A DNA stretch of 64,000 bases from NCBI GenBank assembly GCA_003024785.1, contig PUQB01000222.1:748157-812156 (forward strand), in the 5' to 3' direction. Numbering within the stretch: position 1 is the first letter of the stretch; each line of letters opens with the position of its first letter. Origin of the DNA: Selaginella tamariscina. Taxonomy: Eukaryota > Streptophyta > Lycopodiopsida > Selaginellales > Selaginellaceae. Below, piece by piece: positions 23,861 to 35,150 of this stretch. The notes beneath the pieces are model-generated. The model saw only the letters and a program-made list of their open reading frames with translations, was not told where the DNA came from and made no database searches. A program made the translations under genes and the position numbers.

Positions 23861-23869
23861 TGGTACTAC

Positions 23870-24440
23870 ATCAATGCAAGGGCTTTGAACTAGTGTGTGC
23901 AAATTGCACAAGCTTATGTTCAACAAGTGATCATTTGCTTGGAGAGGATATATTTAAGTCTTAATTATTAATTAATTATTAAATTAATCCTTAATTAACC
24001 TTACTTAGTATTAATAAAATTAATTTTATCATCACAAAAATATATCTTTATTCTTTTTACAATAATATGTGATAAAGAAATGAATAAAAATAATGTCAAT
24101 ATATACTAATAAACATTACTTTATGAATATCTTGCTAGAATATAATAATTGTTTTAACATATAAAAATTCTCTGTATGTATTTCAAGTTCATATAAAGAA
24201 TATTCCTAAAATATCTTAGAATATTCATATTATTCTTTAGTGTAAAATATTTTACAATAATTAAAAAGTATTATCAAACATAATCGAACATAATTTCAAC
24301 TGAAATCATTTCCTTATCAACATGTTAATCTATTTGTAATTACTTTCTCCTTAACTATACAGAGGAATCTCCTCATTTTGTCTAAGTCATCACCCTCTGA
24401 ATTGATGAAATCATTTCTAGTCAATATTTTTATGTTATTG
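23870..24440. other. AT-rich stretch
   Basis: No coding signal on the plus strand. The 3' end of the minus-strand FCP1-like element lies immediately to its right. Confidence 0.55.
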
Positions 24441-24443
24441 CCA

Positions 24444-25463
24444 CTACCTAACACTCTCACGAATGCAGTTAGGAGTTGCCATCCTTATTAATATGTAATC
24501 TATGATAAGACCAGGAATGCATAAAAACTTATTTAAAAAATGAAGTTCCTTGATAATAACATTGTAGAGCGCCCGGTTACTCTCATTTAATTTATAGAAG
24601 TCAAAATCATAAAAAAGAAAAGCACAAAGATATACTTTATATAGTGGATATTGCTCGCAAAAATTTTTAAGATTCTTCTTTCTAAAGCATATGTCCAAGT
24701 AGTTCACTAGCTCATCCATGGTATTAATATTAACATATAGGTCAAAAGTGATTAGATGGATAAAAACAATGTTTTGGTTGAGCATAACCTTTTGAGGAGA
24801 GTTATCTACCACTAAGATATGTGCGTTCTTCATTATCCTTAACTAATTGATCTCGCAATAAAGTCTAATTATTCTTTCATTCTTGAAGAAATATGCTTAC
24901 CTTTTTCACATTGTAGTATTAAAAGGTTATAACAAAATCGCTAGTCAAAATCCAATATTTACCAATCATCTATTCTGCAACACTATAATGTTTGTTAAGC
25001 AAATTCAGTAGTGGTGTTAGGTTGTGAAACTGCATGCATGACCAAATCCCCACAAGTGCACTCATTAAATTTTTCTTAAGCTTTTGAAAGAGACGGTCCA
25101 ACCTTGGATAAAAAATGATATCATGTCGAAATTTATCATGATAACAAATAAAAATTTCCTATTTGATTTCTCTTTCCATATCCTAGGCCTTTGTCGATGA
25201 AGCAGAATGCCATTGACATTTAGCAACACAATATGGTCATAAGTAACAAGGGGCAATGTTGCCTTTTGAATGGTTTGCAGCTCACTTGTTTGGTCCCTTT
25301 TACATTCATCTTTTAATGTTATATTGTTGCCGATCACTTTATCCTTTACTTGTACATCATTCTTACAAGATTCAGATATTGTATGCGTTGAAGAAAGTGG
25401 TTCAGGAACTAAAGGCAATAGAAATAATGATGCGAAACTGAAGGAGCTCACTGTGGGGACCAC
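24444..25463 (-). pseudogene. FCP1/NIF-like HAD phosphatase domain, second locus
   Basis: The frame 25463-25065 includes HIVLLNVNGILLHRQRP, aligned with the catalytic loop but with Asn in place of the first Asp. A shifted frame then gives DIIFYPRLDRLFQKLKKNL and VGIWSCMQFHNLTPLLNLL near 25110-24990, a close match to 'RPGLD.FL..L......VGIWSS....N'. The 24833-24444 frame gives HILVVDNSPQKVMLNQN (motif with conserved VDxSPxK) and DELVNYLDICFRKKNLKNF. Both catalytic Asp positions are changed or uncertain, so an active enzyme is unlikely. It lies on the opposite strand to, and about 2.5 kb from, the first FCP1-like locus. Confidence 0.65.
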
Positions 25464-25961
25464 TTATCTTAGCAAGTTGCAAAAGGAGTTTATTGCTGAA
25501 GTTTTTGAACCACCATCTCTATGATGTTTTGAGCTGCATTGTTGTACATTTCTTACATGAACTCTGTCATTCTGACATGTGGCACAAGTAATTTTTGTTA
25601 TACCCCTCTTACCTCATGCCACTATTGAAAATCCTTGTTCAATTGTTTTATTATATTTGTAAAATGATTGTTAATTGGCCTTATAATTACCAAGGTATAT
25701 TATTTACCTTGTTAATGTGTGACTCATGTTTGAACTAAAAGCTTCTTTAGTCCTTGAGAATTGATTTTTTGTACAAATATACACGAAATATACAAAAATG
25801 CTTTATGTTATACTCATTTACAACTATTTATCACTCTAATAATTCATTAACAATTTATCTTCGTTGTTACCTTCTGAGCAAGGCGAAGAAAGTTTTAACG
25901 CTTGGAAATTGTTCCATTTCTTCTACTGATGTTTCCATGGTCAGTGGAGTAATTGAATGTT

Positions 25962-27060
25962 CTATACTTCTTGAGATAACTTCCGGTGTAATATTTGGTT
26001 CAGGATCATCTTCAAACTCCAATATTGAATCGGATTCCTACTTAGAGCTATCGCATTTCTCGGGAGAGAACTTTCCCAAATACTCTTGTATGGGTTTATT
26101 AGGGTATTAGTTGAGAACCTTTCTATCCACTTGTTCAAGTCCTTGACTATGGTCTTATTCTTTTCAACGGCAAACACACATGTATCCCAAAGGTAACACT
26201 CCTTCAAGACAAAACCCTTAGTGCAGTAGTTAAAAACCCATGCATCATTGTGAGGACCCCTGATTAAGTTGAGGATGTTGCGTGTAGCCTGACTTGTAAT
26301 GTTTAAATAACGTACATTGTCGAATACATCCTCTCGGCTATTGGTGTATTAGATGGAGGTTTAAGCATGTTGGAGCAAAGGCAGATGATTGGCCAGTCAC
26401 TTGGAAATTTGAAATTGTTTAGTGCATTTCTGACAACCAAGTGAACAACGATATCAATACACCTGGGATCAATATCGTTCATGTAAAATCCAATCCAGCG
26501 ATATTTGTTCTTCTTAGCGAAGATATAGGCAATGGTATTGGTGACATGAACAAAAATTAAGAAATAAATACCTAAAGACGTAGGTATCATATAAGTGTGC
26601 AAAATTAAATAATAAATACCTTCTTTATACATGCTTGCACGGCTAAGTTTCTTCATCAAATCTTCTAGTGTGTCATTTGAAAATGGATTTTTTGATACCC
26701 ATTGATTTATTACGAACATTTGGAAAGGTTTCTTGTATGCAGTGATATTACCCCATAAAGTCTTCGACTTCGACAACAAACATATGTTATGATTTGTAGC
26801 ATCCTCCTTTATCAGGTTCAACTCAGTTTTTCGCTGCTGAAGGACTACCATAAGAAAAGGCGCGTCACCATGATGTTCTCCTTTTTGACATTGGCGTGCA
26901 ATAGATTCTTGCCCAAATCTCCCAATTGGTTTACCCATTGAACAAGTGTATCATTGTCTGTCACCTGCAAATATTTGTTGACCTCCTCGTATGTTGGAGC
27001 CAAGATCCAACTCAATTTACGCTAGTGTATTCCCAACCACTCTTTGAAGTGTCTAGCTCC
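25962..27060 (-). pseudogene. Repeat protein of unknown family upstream of the FCP1-like domain
   Basis: A 211-aa open frame (26938-26303) begins MGKPIGRFGQESIARQ and contains MYKEGIYYLIL, then YRWIGFYMNDIDPRCIDIVV, SDWPIICLCSNML and PPSNTPIAERM. After a short break follow TRNILNLI, KECYLWDTCVFAVEKN and LNKWIERF. All of these recur at 4857-5830 in diverged form, which shows the protein was under selection before the copies separated, or that the element was coding. I do not recognise any domain. Confidence 0.5.
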
Positions 27061-27721
27061 ATTGCCTTAAGATGAAAAGGAGAGGTGGGATTGATATTGT
27101 TAATAAGTAGTTTGCCATCAGCCACCAAATCAGCTAACACATCCATTTCCTCCGTTATTGTTCCGTTCAAAGGCTTCAACCATGTGAGCCTGAAGTCATT
27201 ATCCACATCCTTTGTAGGTTGGACAGACTTATTCTTCGGCGTCTTATTGGATTTCTTTTCAGACTTCTCCGAGAGCTCCCTTCACTCGTCTGCTTCTTTT
27301 TAAGTGTTTCTTTTATGAACAATTTCATAATCCCCACCCATTTGTTGAAGACCTTGTCCTCGGGACAAGAAATTAACATCATTAAAAAGATGTTTCCTTC
27401 CTACCCACTGGACAAAATCAACTACTACAATTTCTTTAGCTCTTTGCAAATGAATTAATTAGAAGATTAATATGCTAGCAAGATAAATCCCTCTAAAAAG
27501 TTTTCTTACCTGATATTCCACGCTTTGTTTCTCCCTGCGGTAGCTCTTTGCAGCCGCCCAAGAGTTAGCCACATGGATTGCATGTGTTTGAACTTCTCCT
27601 ATATTTTGCTGTTGTAGTTGTTGGTGTCGGCAATGTTTCACTCTGTAGATAGCTTATAGTACTGCTTGGTTGTGAAATTTAGCTTAGCTAATAAAGCCGA
27701 TCTTGTTATCAGTTTCACACG

Positions 27722-27726
27722 AGTAT
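27722..27726. other. Target-site duplication of solo LTR B (left; right copy 29393-29397)
   Basis: AGTAT flanks the LTR exactly on both sides. Confidence 0.85.
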
Positions 27727-29392
27727 TGTTAGAGTTTTAACCCGAAGGGCCAACACGTGGCTACCAAATGGCCATCTGGCGTCATCACCTTGTGTGAGCA
27801 ACGATAAGTTTTTCAAGATGATCTCAAGAGTCTGACTCAGATGCCTAATTAGGCAGAAGACTCATAGTCCTACTCTAAGTCCCTAGAATGACTATCCCCT
27901 GAACCCTAAAGGATAACCCGAGTCGACTTAAGGATCATGTCTCAGTAGACCTAGACAGGCTCATGCCCTAACCTCATCAAGGAGATGTGCCCTAGACATA
28001 CCCCCATGACAGAGTTAAGCATCATCACTTACCCCTTGAGGAATCACCCTCATCCAGGAGTACAACCCCTTTAGGGCGACAAGGGGTACTTTAAGCCACA
28101 ACTAACCCTTGAGGGTTTGAATGGCCAAGTCATACCCTAGACCTAAGGCTAATACTTAGTGAGGACACTAGTGTGCGCTATAGGTAAACACGAGTGTTCT
28201 ACTAAGCAAACTTTTTAAAGCTAATTTGGATAACTTTAAGTACATGACCTTGCGAGTGCCTCACGAAAGGGTTCATGTTAATGAACTTAAGTTGTTCAAC
28301 CTTTAAATCCCAAGGAGAACACCCCTAGCCAAGTGTGTCAAATCACACCTAGTTACGAAACCTAACCTCCTTTGAGTTTATGTTTAAGGCTTAGCACCCT
28401 GGTGCAAGCACAAACATGCATGTTTGCTAGAATATCCAACCCCTTGGCAACAAACCCATGACACAACCCCAAAGGGTATGCCTCGAGTGTTATACCATGA
28501 GTTGTCTAGCCTAGTGTCACATTTTCATGTGCCACTATCTCTCACAATGTGGGATATCATGCCATAGCCCTTAAATTTGAGAGTTACACCAAGTACCACA
28601 AAGTGGCTCTTAAGTGCCAACTCTAGAACCCCTCAGTGAACCCCCATGAACTAGGTAATGAGAACTTGTCAGCTAAGATGCCATGCCCATAGTCAAATAA
28701 AGACATGGATGTGCCTTACTTAGCTGTGAGTGCTATACCTAGCTTGACGTGGAGGAAGAGGCTAGAGACATGCCTCAACCTCTAACCCTTGGAACACGCA
28801 GTCTGACAAGACCTTCCAGGCATGGATTCGCCAATGTTTAGGGTAGGCTACCCTAAAGGTGGGACGTACCCTTATCGTTTAGAAGTTAGGGCGGTAAAGT
28901 AGAAGGTTGTGCCTTAACGACACAAGCTAAAGCTTGCACCAACAAAAGAGTAACAAACTCAGTCATGAACTCATGAACTCTCCTACTACATACTCTACAT
29001 TATTTATGTGACGGAGCCCCCTGCCTCTTTTCCTATATATGTAAGTGGGATGGTAAGGAATTCTAGCCCCTTAGTTAATTAGATGAGCTTATGTTTAACC
29101 TAACCTCCTAGCCCTAAACCCTACCCGCGTGGGTTAGGACAAACCCTATGGGTTAACCTACTTAACACATCAAACTCATATGCATTAACCAATCAGCCTA
29201 ACTGAGACATCAAAATCGGGGGTGGGTTTTCTAGAAGGTAAGTTTTAGTTTGGCCTAGAGTTTCCTGCAAATACCTTAATGACACCTGGTTAGACCATCA
29301 CTAGATACCCAAGTGCACTAAGCGGGCATATTTCTTACTACATCTAGGGTCCATCAACATACTACAATAGGTAATAATAAAAAACTATGACA
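27727..29392 (-). repeat. Solo LTR B (1666 bp)
   Basis: Starts TGTTAGAG and ends CTATGACA on the plus strand, and is similar along its length to the LTRs at 2871-4703 and 35151-42505, though clearly more diverged and shorter. It is flanked by a 5-bp target-site duplication AGTAT (27722-27726 and 29393-29397). No interior or second LTR is attached, so the element was lost by LTR-LTR recombination. Confidence 0.88.
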
Positions 29393-29463
29393 AGTATGTT
29401 CAGAAAGTTTTATTACCATTGTTCCCTTATTGTGTTCATCGAGGAGTTGTTGGGTTGCCTTTA

Positions 29464-29942
29464 TCATGTGTTGGTCGTTAATAATATAGTACCTAATTGG
29501 TTTTTATGCTCCATTTGGATCTTCATTTTTTTATAATATGGGCACAATACAGCATTATATGGGACGGTGTACGAATTGTCGTCCTTCATCTTCTCCATGA
29601 GCTCAACGACATATTCTTGGTTGAGTGGCTTATAATTGAAGTTGGGGTTAATGCTACAATACTTAACTCTATATTTATAAATCCTAATCCAACATCCTTT
29701 TTTGTGACTTATCAAAGCATAGGATGTTATCGATGTAGCTGATAGAACGATAGTAGACTTTCTCTTATGGTCATAATCAACATGTGTGAGACCCAGTTGC
29801 AACTGTTATAATGTTCTTCGCACACTCCTTCAATTTCAAAAATTCCCAAGCAAATTGAATATGATTTGTGAAGAACTTGGGACCTAGCTACTCTCTCAAT
29901 CTCCCTAATAATGTCATTGTGTTCTTCTTTAATGATAGTTGG
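29464..29942 (-). pseudogene. Part of the FCP1-associated repeat protein between two solo LTRs
   Basis: Frames 29993-29727 and 29802-29464 give LKECAKNIITVATGSHTC-type and YVVELMEKMKDDNSYTVPYN, CPYYKKMKIQMEHK pieces. They belong to the minus-strand element split by the LTRs on either side. Family unknown. Confidence 0.4.
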
Positions 29943-31554
29943 TGTTAGAGTTTTAACCCAAAGGGCTAACACGTGGTAACACATGGCTGCCAAGTGGCCA
30001 TTCCCTATGTGAGCAACACTAAGTCTTCCAAGATAACCCTAAGAGTCTGACTTAGGGGCCCAATTAAAGTCTTATCCTAAGTCCCTTAGAATGACCATCC
30101 CCTGAACCCTAGAGGATAACCCAAGTAAACTTTAGGATCCTGTCCCAGTAGACCTAAACAGACTCATGCCCTAACCCCACAAGGGAGATGTGTCTCACAC
30201 ATACCCCATGATAGAGCTAAGGCATCGTCACTTACCCCTTGAGGAATCACCTCATCCGAGAGTACAACCCCTTTAGGGCGACAAGGGGTACCTTGAACCA
30301 CGACTAACCCCTAAGGGTTTGGGTGGCCATGTCATACCCTAGACCTAGGGCTAGTACTTAGTGAGGACACGAGTGTGCACCGTAGACAAACACGAGTGTT
30401 CTATTAAGTAAACTCCCTAAGGCTAGGTTTGGAAAACCCTAAGTACATGACCTTGTAAATGCTTCACGAAAAGGCTCCTACTAACAAGCTTTGTTCAACC
30501 CCTAGATTCCAAGGAGAACACTCCCCTAGCCAAGTGTGCCTAAGCACACCTGGTTACGAGACCTGACCTCCCTTGAGCAAATGCCCAAGGCTTAGCACCC
30601 TAGTGCAAGCAACAAGCATGTCTGTTTGTCAAAAGTATCCAACCCTTTGGCGACAAGCCCATGACACAACCCCAAAGGGCATGCCTCGAGCGTTGTATTG
30701 TGTGACGTTTAGCCCAGTGTCACATCTCCATGTGACACTACCTTCCCCGATGTATGCCATAGCCCTTAGATTTGAGAGTTGCACCAAGTGCACAAACGTG
30801 GCTCCTAAATGCCAACTCTAGAACCCCTCAATTACCAGTAAGGAAACCCTGTCAATCAAGAACCCACAACCACAGTTAGACAAGGACATGAACGTGCCTT
30901 GGTTAGCTGTGAGTGTTGTTCCTAGCTTGACGTGAAGGAGGAGGCTGGAGACAAGCCTCAACCTTTGCTTTTGGAACGTGCATCCTGATAAGACCTCCTA
31001 AGGCATAGATTCGCCAACATTAAGGGTAAGTTACCTTGAAGGTGAGATGTACCCCTATCGTCTGGAAGTTAGGGCAGTACAACAGAGGGTTGTGCCTTAA
31101 CGACACAAGCTAGAGCTTGCACCAGGAGAAAAGTAACAAGCTTAGTCATGAACTCAAGAACCCTCATTCCTATATATTCCTTATTTATGTGACGGAGCCC
31201 CCCTCCTCTTTTCTTGTATGTGTAAGTGGGTTGGCATGGAATGCCAACCCCTTAGTTAATGAGATGAGTTTGCACACTAACCCCTACCCCTAAACCTTAC
31301 CCAAGGAGGGTGGGGGTTTTAGGGTGTGGGTTAGGGCAACCCTAGGGGTGTTCCTAACTCTATTTAACATGCCAAACTCATCTTAACTAAAACGTAAAAA
31401 TCGAGGGTGGGTTTTCTAGAAAGTAAGTGCTACCTTCGCTTAGAGTTTCTCGCGACATCTAAAAATAGCCGGCCAGACTACCCTAATAAGTGCACAAGCA
31501 GGGCTGTTTTTTCACTACATCTAAGGTCATTAACATAGTAAGTAGGTAACAACA
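29943..31554 (-). repeat. Solo LTR C (about 1612 bp)
   Basis: Starts TGTTAGAG at 29943 and follows the family LTR to a CA at 31553-31554. It lacks the last 60-70 bases found in the complete copies, including the terminal hairpin. The flanks GTTGG (29938-29942) and ATTGG (31555-31559) look like a target-site duplication with one change, so I place the end there; the alternative is a truncated LTR. Confidence 0.75.
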
Positions 31555-31559
31555 ATTGG

Positions 31560-32160
31560 AACGATTATTTCATTTCTGAATCTTCTATATTGTGAAGCAA
31601 TGTTTACTATAAGTAACCTAATCAATGGGTATTAAGATCCTTGAAGTAGATATCTAGCTGGATCCCCTTTATGGATGGGCTTTTGTTTAATTGAAGAAGA
31701 ACTTCACGGTCGACATCATTGGTGAACACATAAACGTTGTAATCCACAAGCAACAAAACTCGAGGTTTGAGCCGTATTTGGCCTCCTCCAGATCCAAGAA
31801 CGTTACATTGGATGGAACGAGTATATATTTCGAGCATCGTTCAATCTCGGTTTGTAGTCTCCCTTCGGGTACTTGATTATTGAATTACTTTTTCATTGTT
31901 TTGCTTGTTTCACGTGATGTGACAAAGATTAATTTGATAACAACTATAGTGGATCCAATGCGCTTCCTATTTATTTTGAAATATGACCAAGTTGATTTCA
32001 AAGTCCTCCTGCCCATCTCATCTCCTCCTTTTGTCTTTAATGTCATATCAATGCCACATTTGAATATAAAAAATTTAAGTTCTTCAAGCACAAGTCAAAG
32101 TATAACATATTTTATTTTAATTCTTACTCAGAATCTGAAGACAACTCCATATTAATGGCT
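31560..32160 (-). pseudogene. N-terminal part of the FCP1-associated repeat protein
   Basis: Minus-strand frames 32091-31885 (68 aa, basic) and 31837-31622 (71 aa, RLKPRVLLLVDYNVYVFTND) lie before solo LTR C in the element's reading direction. No domain recognised. Confidence 0.35.
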
Positions 32161-32315
32161 AAATCACTTTGTTTAATCACTTTTTACACAATATTATATT
32201 ATGAATACAATTTTATAACAACGCACACACAATCATACAAACCCAAATATACAAATATGCAATTAAAATTTCACAGGGTCTATAAATAATTTTTCTTAAG
32301 TGCATGAACTAATTA

Positions 32316-32576
32316 GTTGGCGGAATAAATCCTGCTAATGCCCTTCTTTTTAAAATACACATAAATACTTTACACATAATATATGAAAGTGTCCAAGCTC
32401 ACATTTGTGATAGTGCATAAAATACATATCATTTGATTCTAGCACTACCACAAATGTGAGCTTTTGGACAGTTTTACAAGGTTTATTGGCCTTCACTCAG
32501 AAGATTATGATAAGGTCATAAAAGTAAATAAAAGGGGATGGAAGGAATCATCTCGGCAGGATTCATCCTGCCGGTT
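32316..32576. repeat. Nested inverted repeat, MITE-like
   Basis: Inner arms GTCCAAGCTCACATTTGTG (32391-32409) and CACAAATGTGAGC..TTGGAC (32450-32469) are near-perfect inverse complements, as are the flanking TAGTGC and GCACTA; the loop is about 25 nt. Outer arms AATCCTGC near 32325 and GCAGGATT near 32556 extend the symmetry. No target duplication was identified. It could be a small DNA-transposon derivative or a hairpin-RNA locus. Confidence 0.45.
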
Positions 32577-32644
32577 TGAGAATGAGAGAAAGATAAAGAA
32601 TTATTATTATATAAATACAAACGTAATTATACATATGGATGTGT

Positions 32645-33075
32645 ATGTGAAAGAGAGATAAAGAAATTACATATGTACAAAAACACACATACATATACAT
32701 TCAAGAGTGTGTGTGGGAGAGAGAGTGATAAATTAATTATAATATATAGATACACACATATATACATGTATATATAGGTGTATATGTGAGAGAAAAAAAG
32801 ATATATAAAAATTAGAATATACAGATACACACGTACATATAAATACAGGTTTGTGTGAGAGAAAGAGAGAGATAAAGAAATTACATATGTACAAAAACAA
32901 CATACATATACATTCAAGAGTGTGTGTGAGAGAGAGTGATAAATTAATTATAATATATAGATACACACATATATACACATATATAGGTGTGTATGTGAGA
33001 GAAAAAAAGATATATAAAAATTAGAATATACAGATACACACGTATATATAAATACATGTTTGTGTGAAGAGAGAG
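32645..33075. repeat. Two-copy tandem repeat, period about 214 bp
   Basis: The block GATAAAGAAATTACATATGT at 32657 recurs at 32871, and the following CATTCAAGAGTGTGTG, GATAAATTAATTATAATATA and AAAAATTAGAATATACAGAT phrases keep the same order. The copies are almost identical, so the duplication is recent. It consists of simple-sequence material (GA, CA and TA runs), immediately upstream of the isoleucyl-tRNA synthetase exons. Confidence 0.85.
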
Positions 33076-33119
33076 AGAGAGAAGATAACAAATTAAATGT
33101 TTAATATTGCTCTTTTTAG

Positions 33120-34099
33120 GGACTTCTTAGGCATTTGTTCTTTGGCCATGCAGATGTTTATTTAGAAGGTAGTGACCAACATCGGGAATGGTTTCAAAGC
33201 TTTTTGTTAACAAGCGTTGCTACGAAAGGTATTAAATTTTAATTAATAAAATACTTAATATTAAATAAATGAGTTAGTTTATATTATAAGTTCGTAAATT
33301 AGTATTAAACTACAACATTCATTAAACCTTTGTATATTCATTATCAAGCTTTCACTTCATATGTACTTCTGTATGCATTTATATTTACTTTTTAAATTTT
33401 TTCTTTAGATTAACTTTTATGTTTTCGTAATAAAGTTCTTATGTACATCAATATTAACTTTTAAAAAATAACTTTTGCAAATTATATTTATTTAACTAAC
33501 ATAAATGATTTTAATGTGTTTTTCATGTCTTTGATTTGATTATATGTTTTTTTATTAATAATATGTTTTATATACATAAGGAATGGCACCTTCTCAGCAA
33601 GTTATAACTGTGTTGGATGAGAAAAATGTTAAAATGAACAAATCAGCTGGTAATGTAGTGAATCCACGTGTTGTCGTAGAAGGTGGCAAAAATCTAAAGG
33701 TATTTATATTAAACTAAATTAATAAAAATTATATTCCACGATATGATTGATTTATAGTAACATTTTCTCTATGTTAAATATGTCTATACATGTAAACTCT
33801 CTCTCTATATAATAATAACTTAGTTTATCTACTTAAATCTCTAAACCCAGGACTACTATAATATTATAAATAATTGACTACAATCAATTATTTACAAACT
33901 AAGTGATAGCTAATTAATTAATTAACTATTCGTTAATTATATGACTTGTGTAGGAACAACCAGCTTATGGGGTAGATGTATTACGTCTATGGTTTTATGC
34001 AGGGACGTTTATGTTGGTCCTCACATACTTAAACGAACTTTAGACAGAAAGTTACGTGGTACACTTAGATACTTACTCTCAAATCTTCACGATTGGAAG
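33120..34099 (+). pseudogene. Isoleucyl-tRNA synthetase middle exons (organelle type)
   Basis: Three splice-bounded exons: 33120-33228 ([33 protein letters not shown]), 33581-33699 (VLDEKNVKMNKSAGNVVNPR, VVVEGGKNLK) and 33954-34099 (AYGVDVLRLWFYAG, then after a frameshift VYVGPHILKR and KLRGTLRYLLSNLHDWK). These are the bacterial-type IleRS active-site helix, the KMSKS loop (here KMNKS) and the anticodon-domain entry, as in plant dual-targeted IleRS (OVA2-like). The enzyme charges tRNA-Ile in plastids and mitochondria. The frameshift in the last exon and the absence of flanking exons mark a fragment. Confidence 0.8.
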
Positions 34100-35150
34100 G
34101 TGTGTGTATTTGTGTGTGTGCATACGGGTGTGCATGTGTTACATTTATACGAGCTGTGCATTTGTAGCTCAGTGTATATTGTGTTTGTGTATACCCATAC
34201 ACACACACACACATACCAAATTTCAAAGTTTTCCAGGTGTGTGTTTTGAAGGTAATACTATTATTAATGAGTTCTTATAAGCATGTACTAACCAATATCT
34301 TTAAGGAATATAGCAATAGATATGTCTTAATCAAACATGAGAATCTATCCCTATATATAATTATATGTCATTGAACATGAATATAAATTAAGCACCTTGA
34401 TTCAGATTTTATTGCATAATCAAATAACAAATATTTAATAAATGGAGATAAAGTATATCTTTTGTAGAACAACGAGATAGTTAACATTGAAACCATAGAA
34501 GTTTAAGATGATAATGCGTTTTATGTATTGTGGAATGTGGATGAAGTCAAGATTGACATAGAGAATGCAAAGTCACAAACAAATATTAGTATGACTTTAA
34601 CAAGACGATGGCTTGCCTACTATAAGGAATAAGGTGATTCTTTTTCTTCATGAGACCGAGGTTGGGAGGGGCATCATCTCAACTGTCAATCCAATGGAAG
34701 CTGTATTAGAAGAGTGGGTGTAATTGTGATAAAGGTTTTACCAAATGGAACATTGCATTCTGGATTTCCTCATGAGGTGGCGAAAACTTGAATTGAAACA
34801 ATCAAATGATTTAACATATCTAGGGTTGGATTACAATAGTAACAACTTAGAAGGGCAACACATTTAGAAGAGGCCTTATAGTCCTATATTAAGAAAAATG
34901 AGATTCATGGGCTACAAATCAACCCCAACAAGTTCCGACAAGAGGGTTAAGATAGATCCCACATCTTCAGCAAGTGTTGCTAACATCTTCATTATTGACT
35001 GCTGCAAGAAGAAGTGCTGTAAATGAAATTACCCAATGTAGACATGCCTTTCGTAAACTCACTCAAAAGCGAAGGCATGAGTTTGTATATGCTGCACTAA
35101 TTGGGTATTGATGGAATGGCCTTAAACACATGTTATCAAAGTACATCCAT

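Larger units (their letters stand above)
24440..32160 (-). mobile_element. Minus-strand repeat element carrying an FCP1-like domain, interrupted by two solo LTRs
   Basis: Read from about 32160 down to 24440, decayed coding pieces follow one another: 32091-31885, 31837-31622, [solo LTR 31554-29943], 29993-29464 flank pieces, [solo LTR 29392-27727], 27641-27459, 27382-27012, 26938-26303, 26207-25962, then the FCP1-like domain 25463-24444. Part of it (27060-25960) is repeated at 4710-5830, so it is a multi-copy element rather than a single gene. Without the LTRs it is about 4.4 kb. I could not find terminal repeats or a transposase in it, so its mobility class is unknown. Confidence 0.5.

Noticed and set aside
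24440..32160. A single intact autonomous transposon
   Set aside because: No transposase, terminal repeats or target duplication could be defined for the host element, only for the two LTRs inside it.
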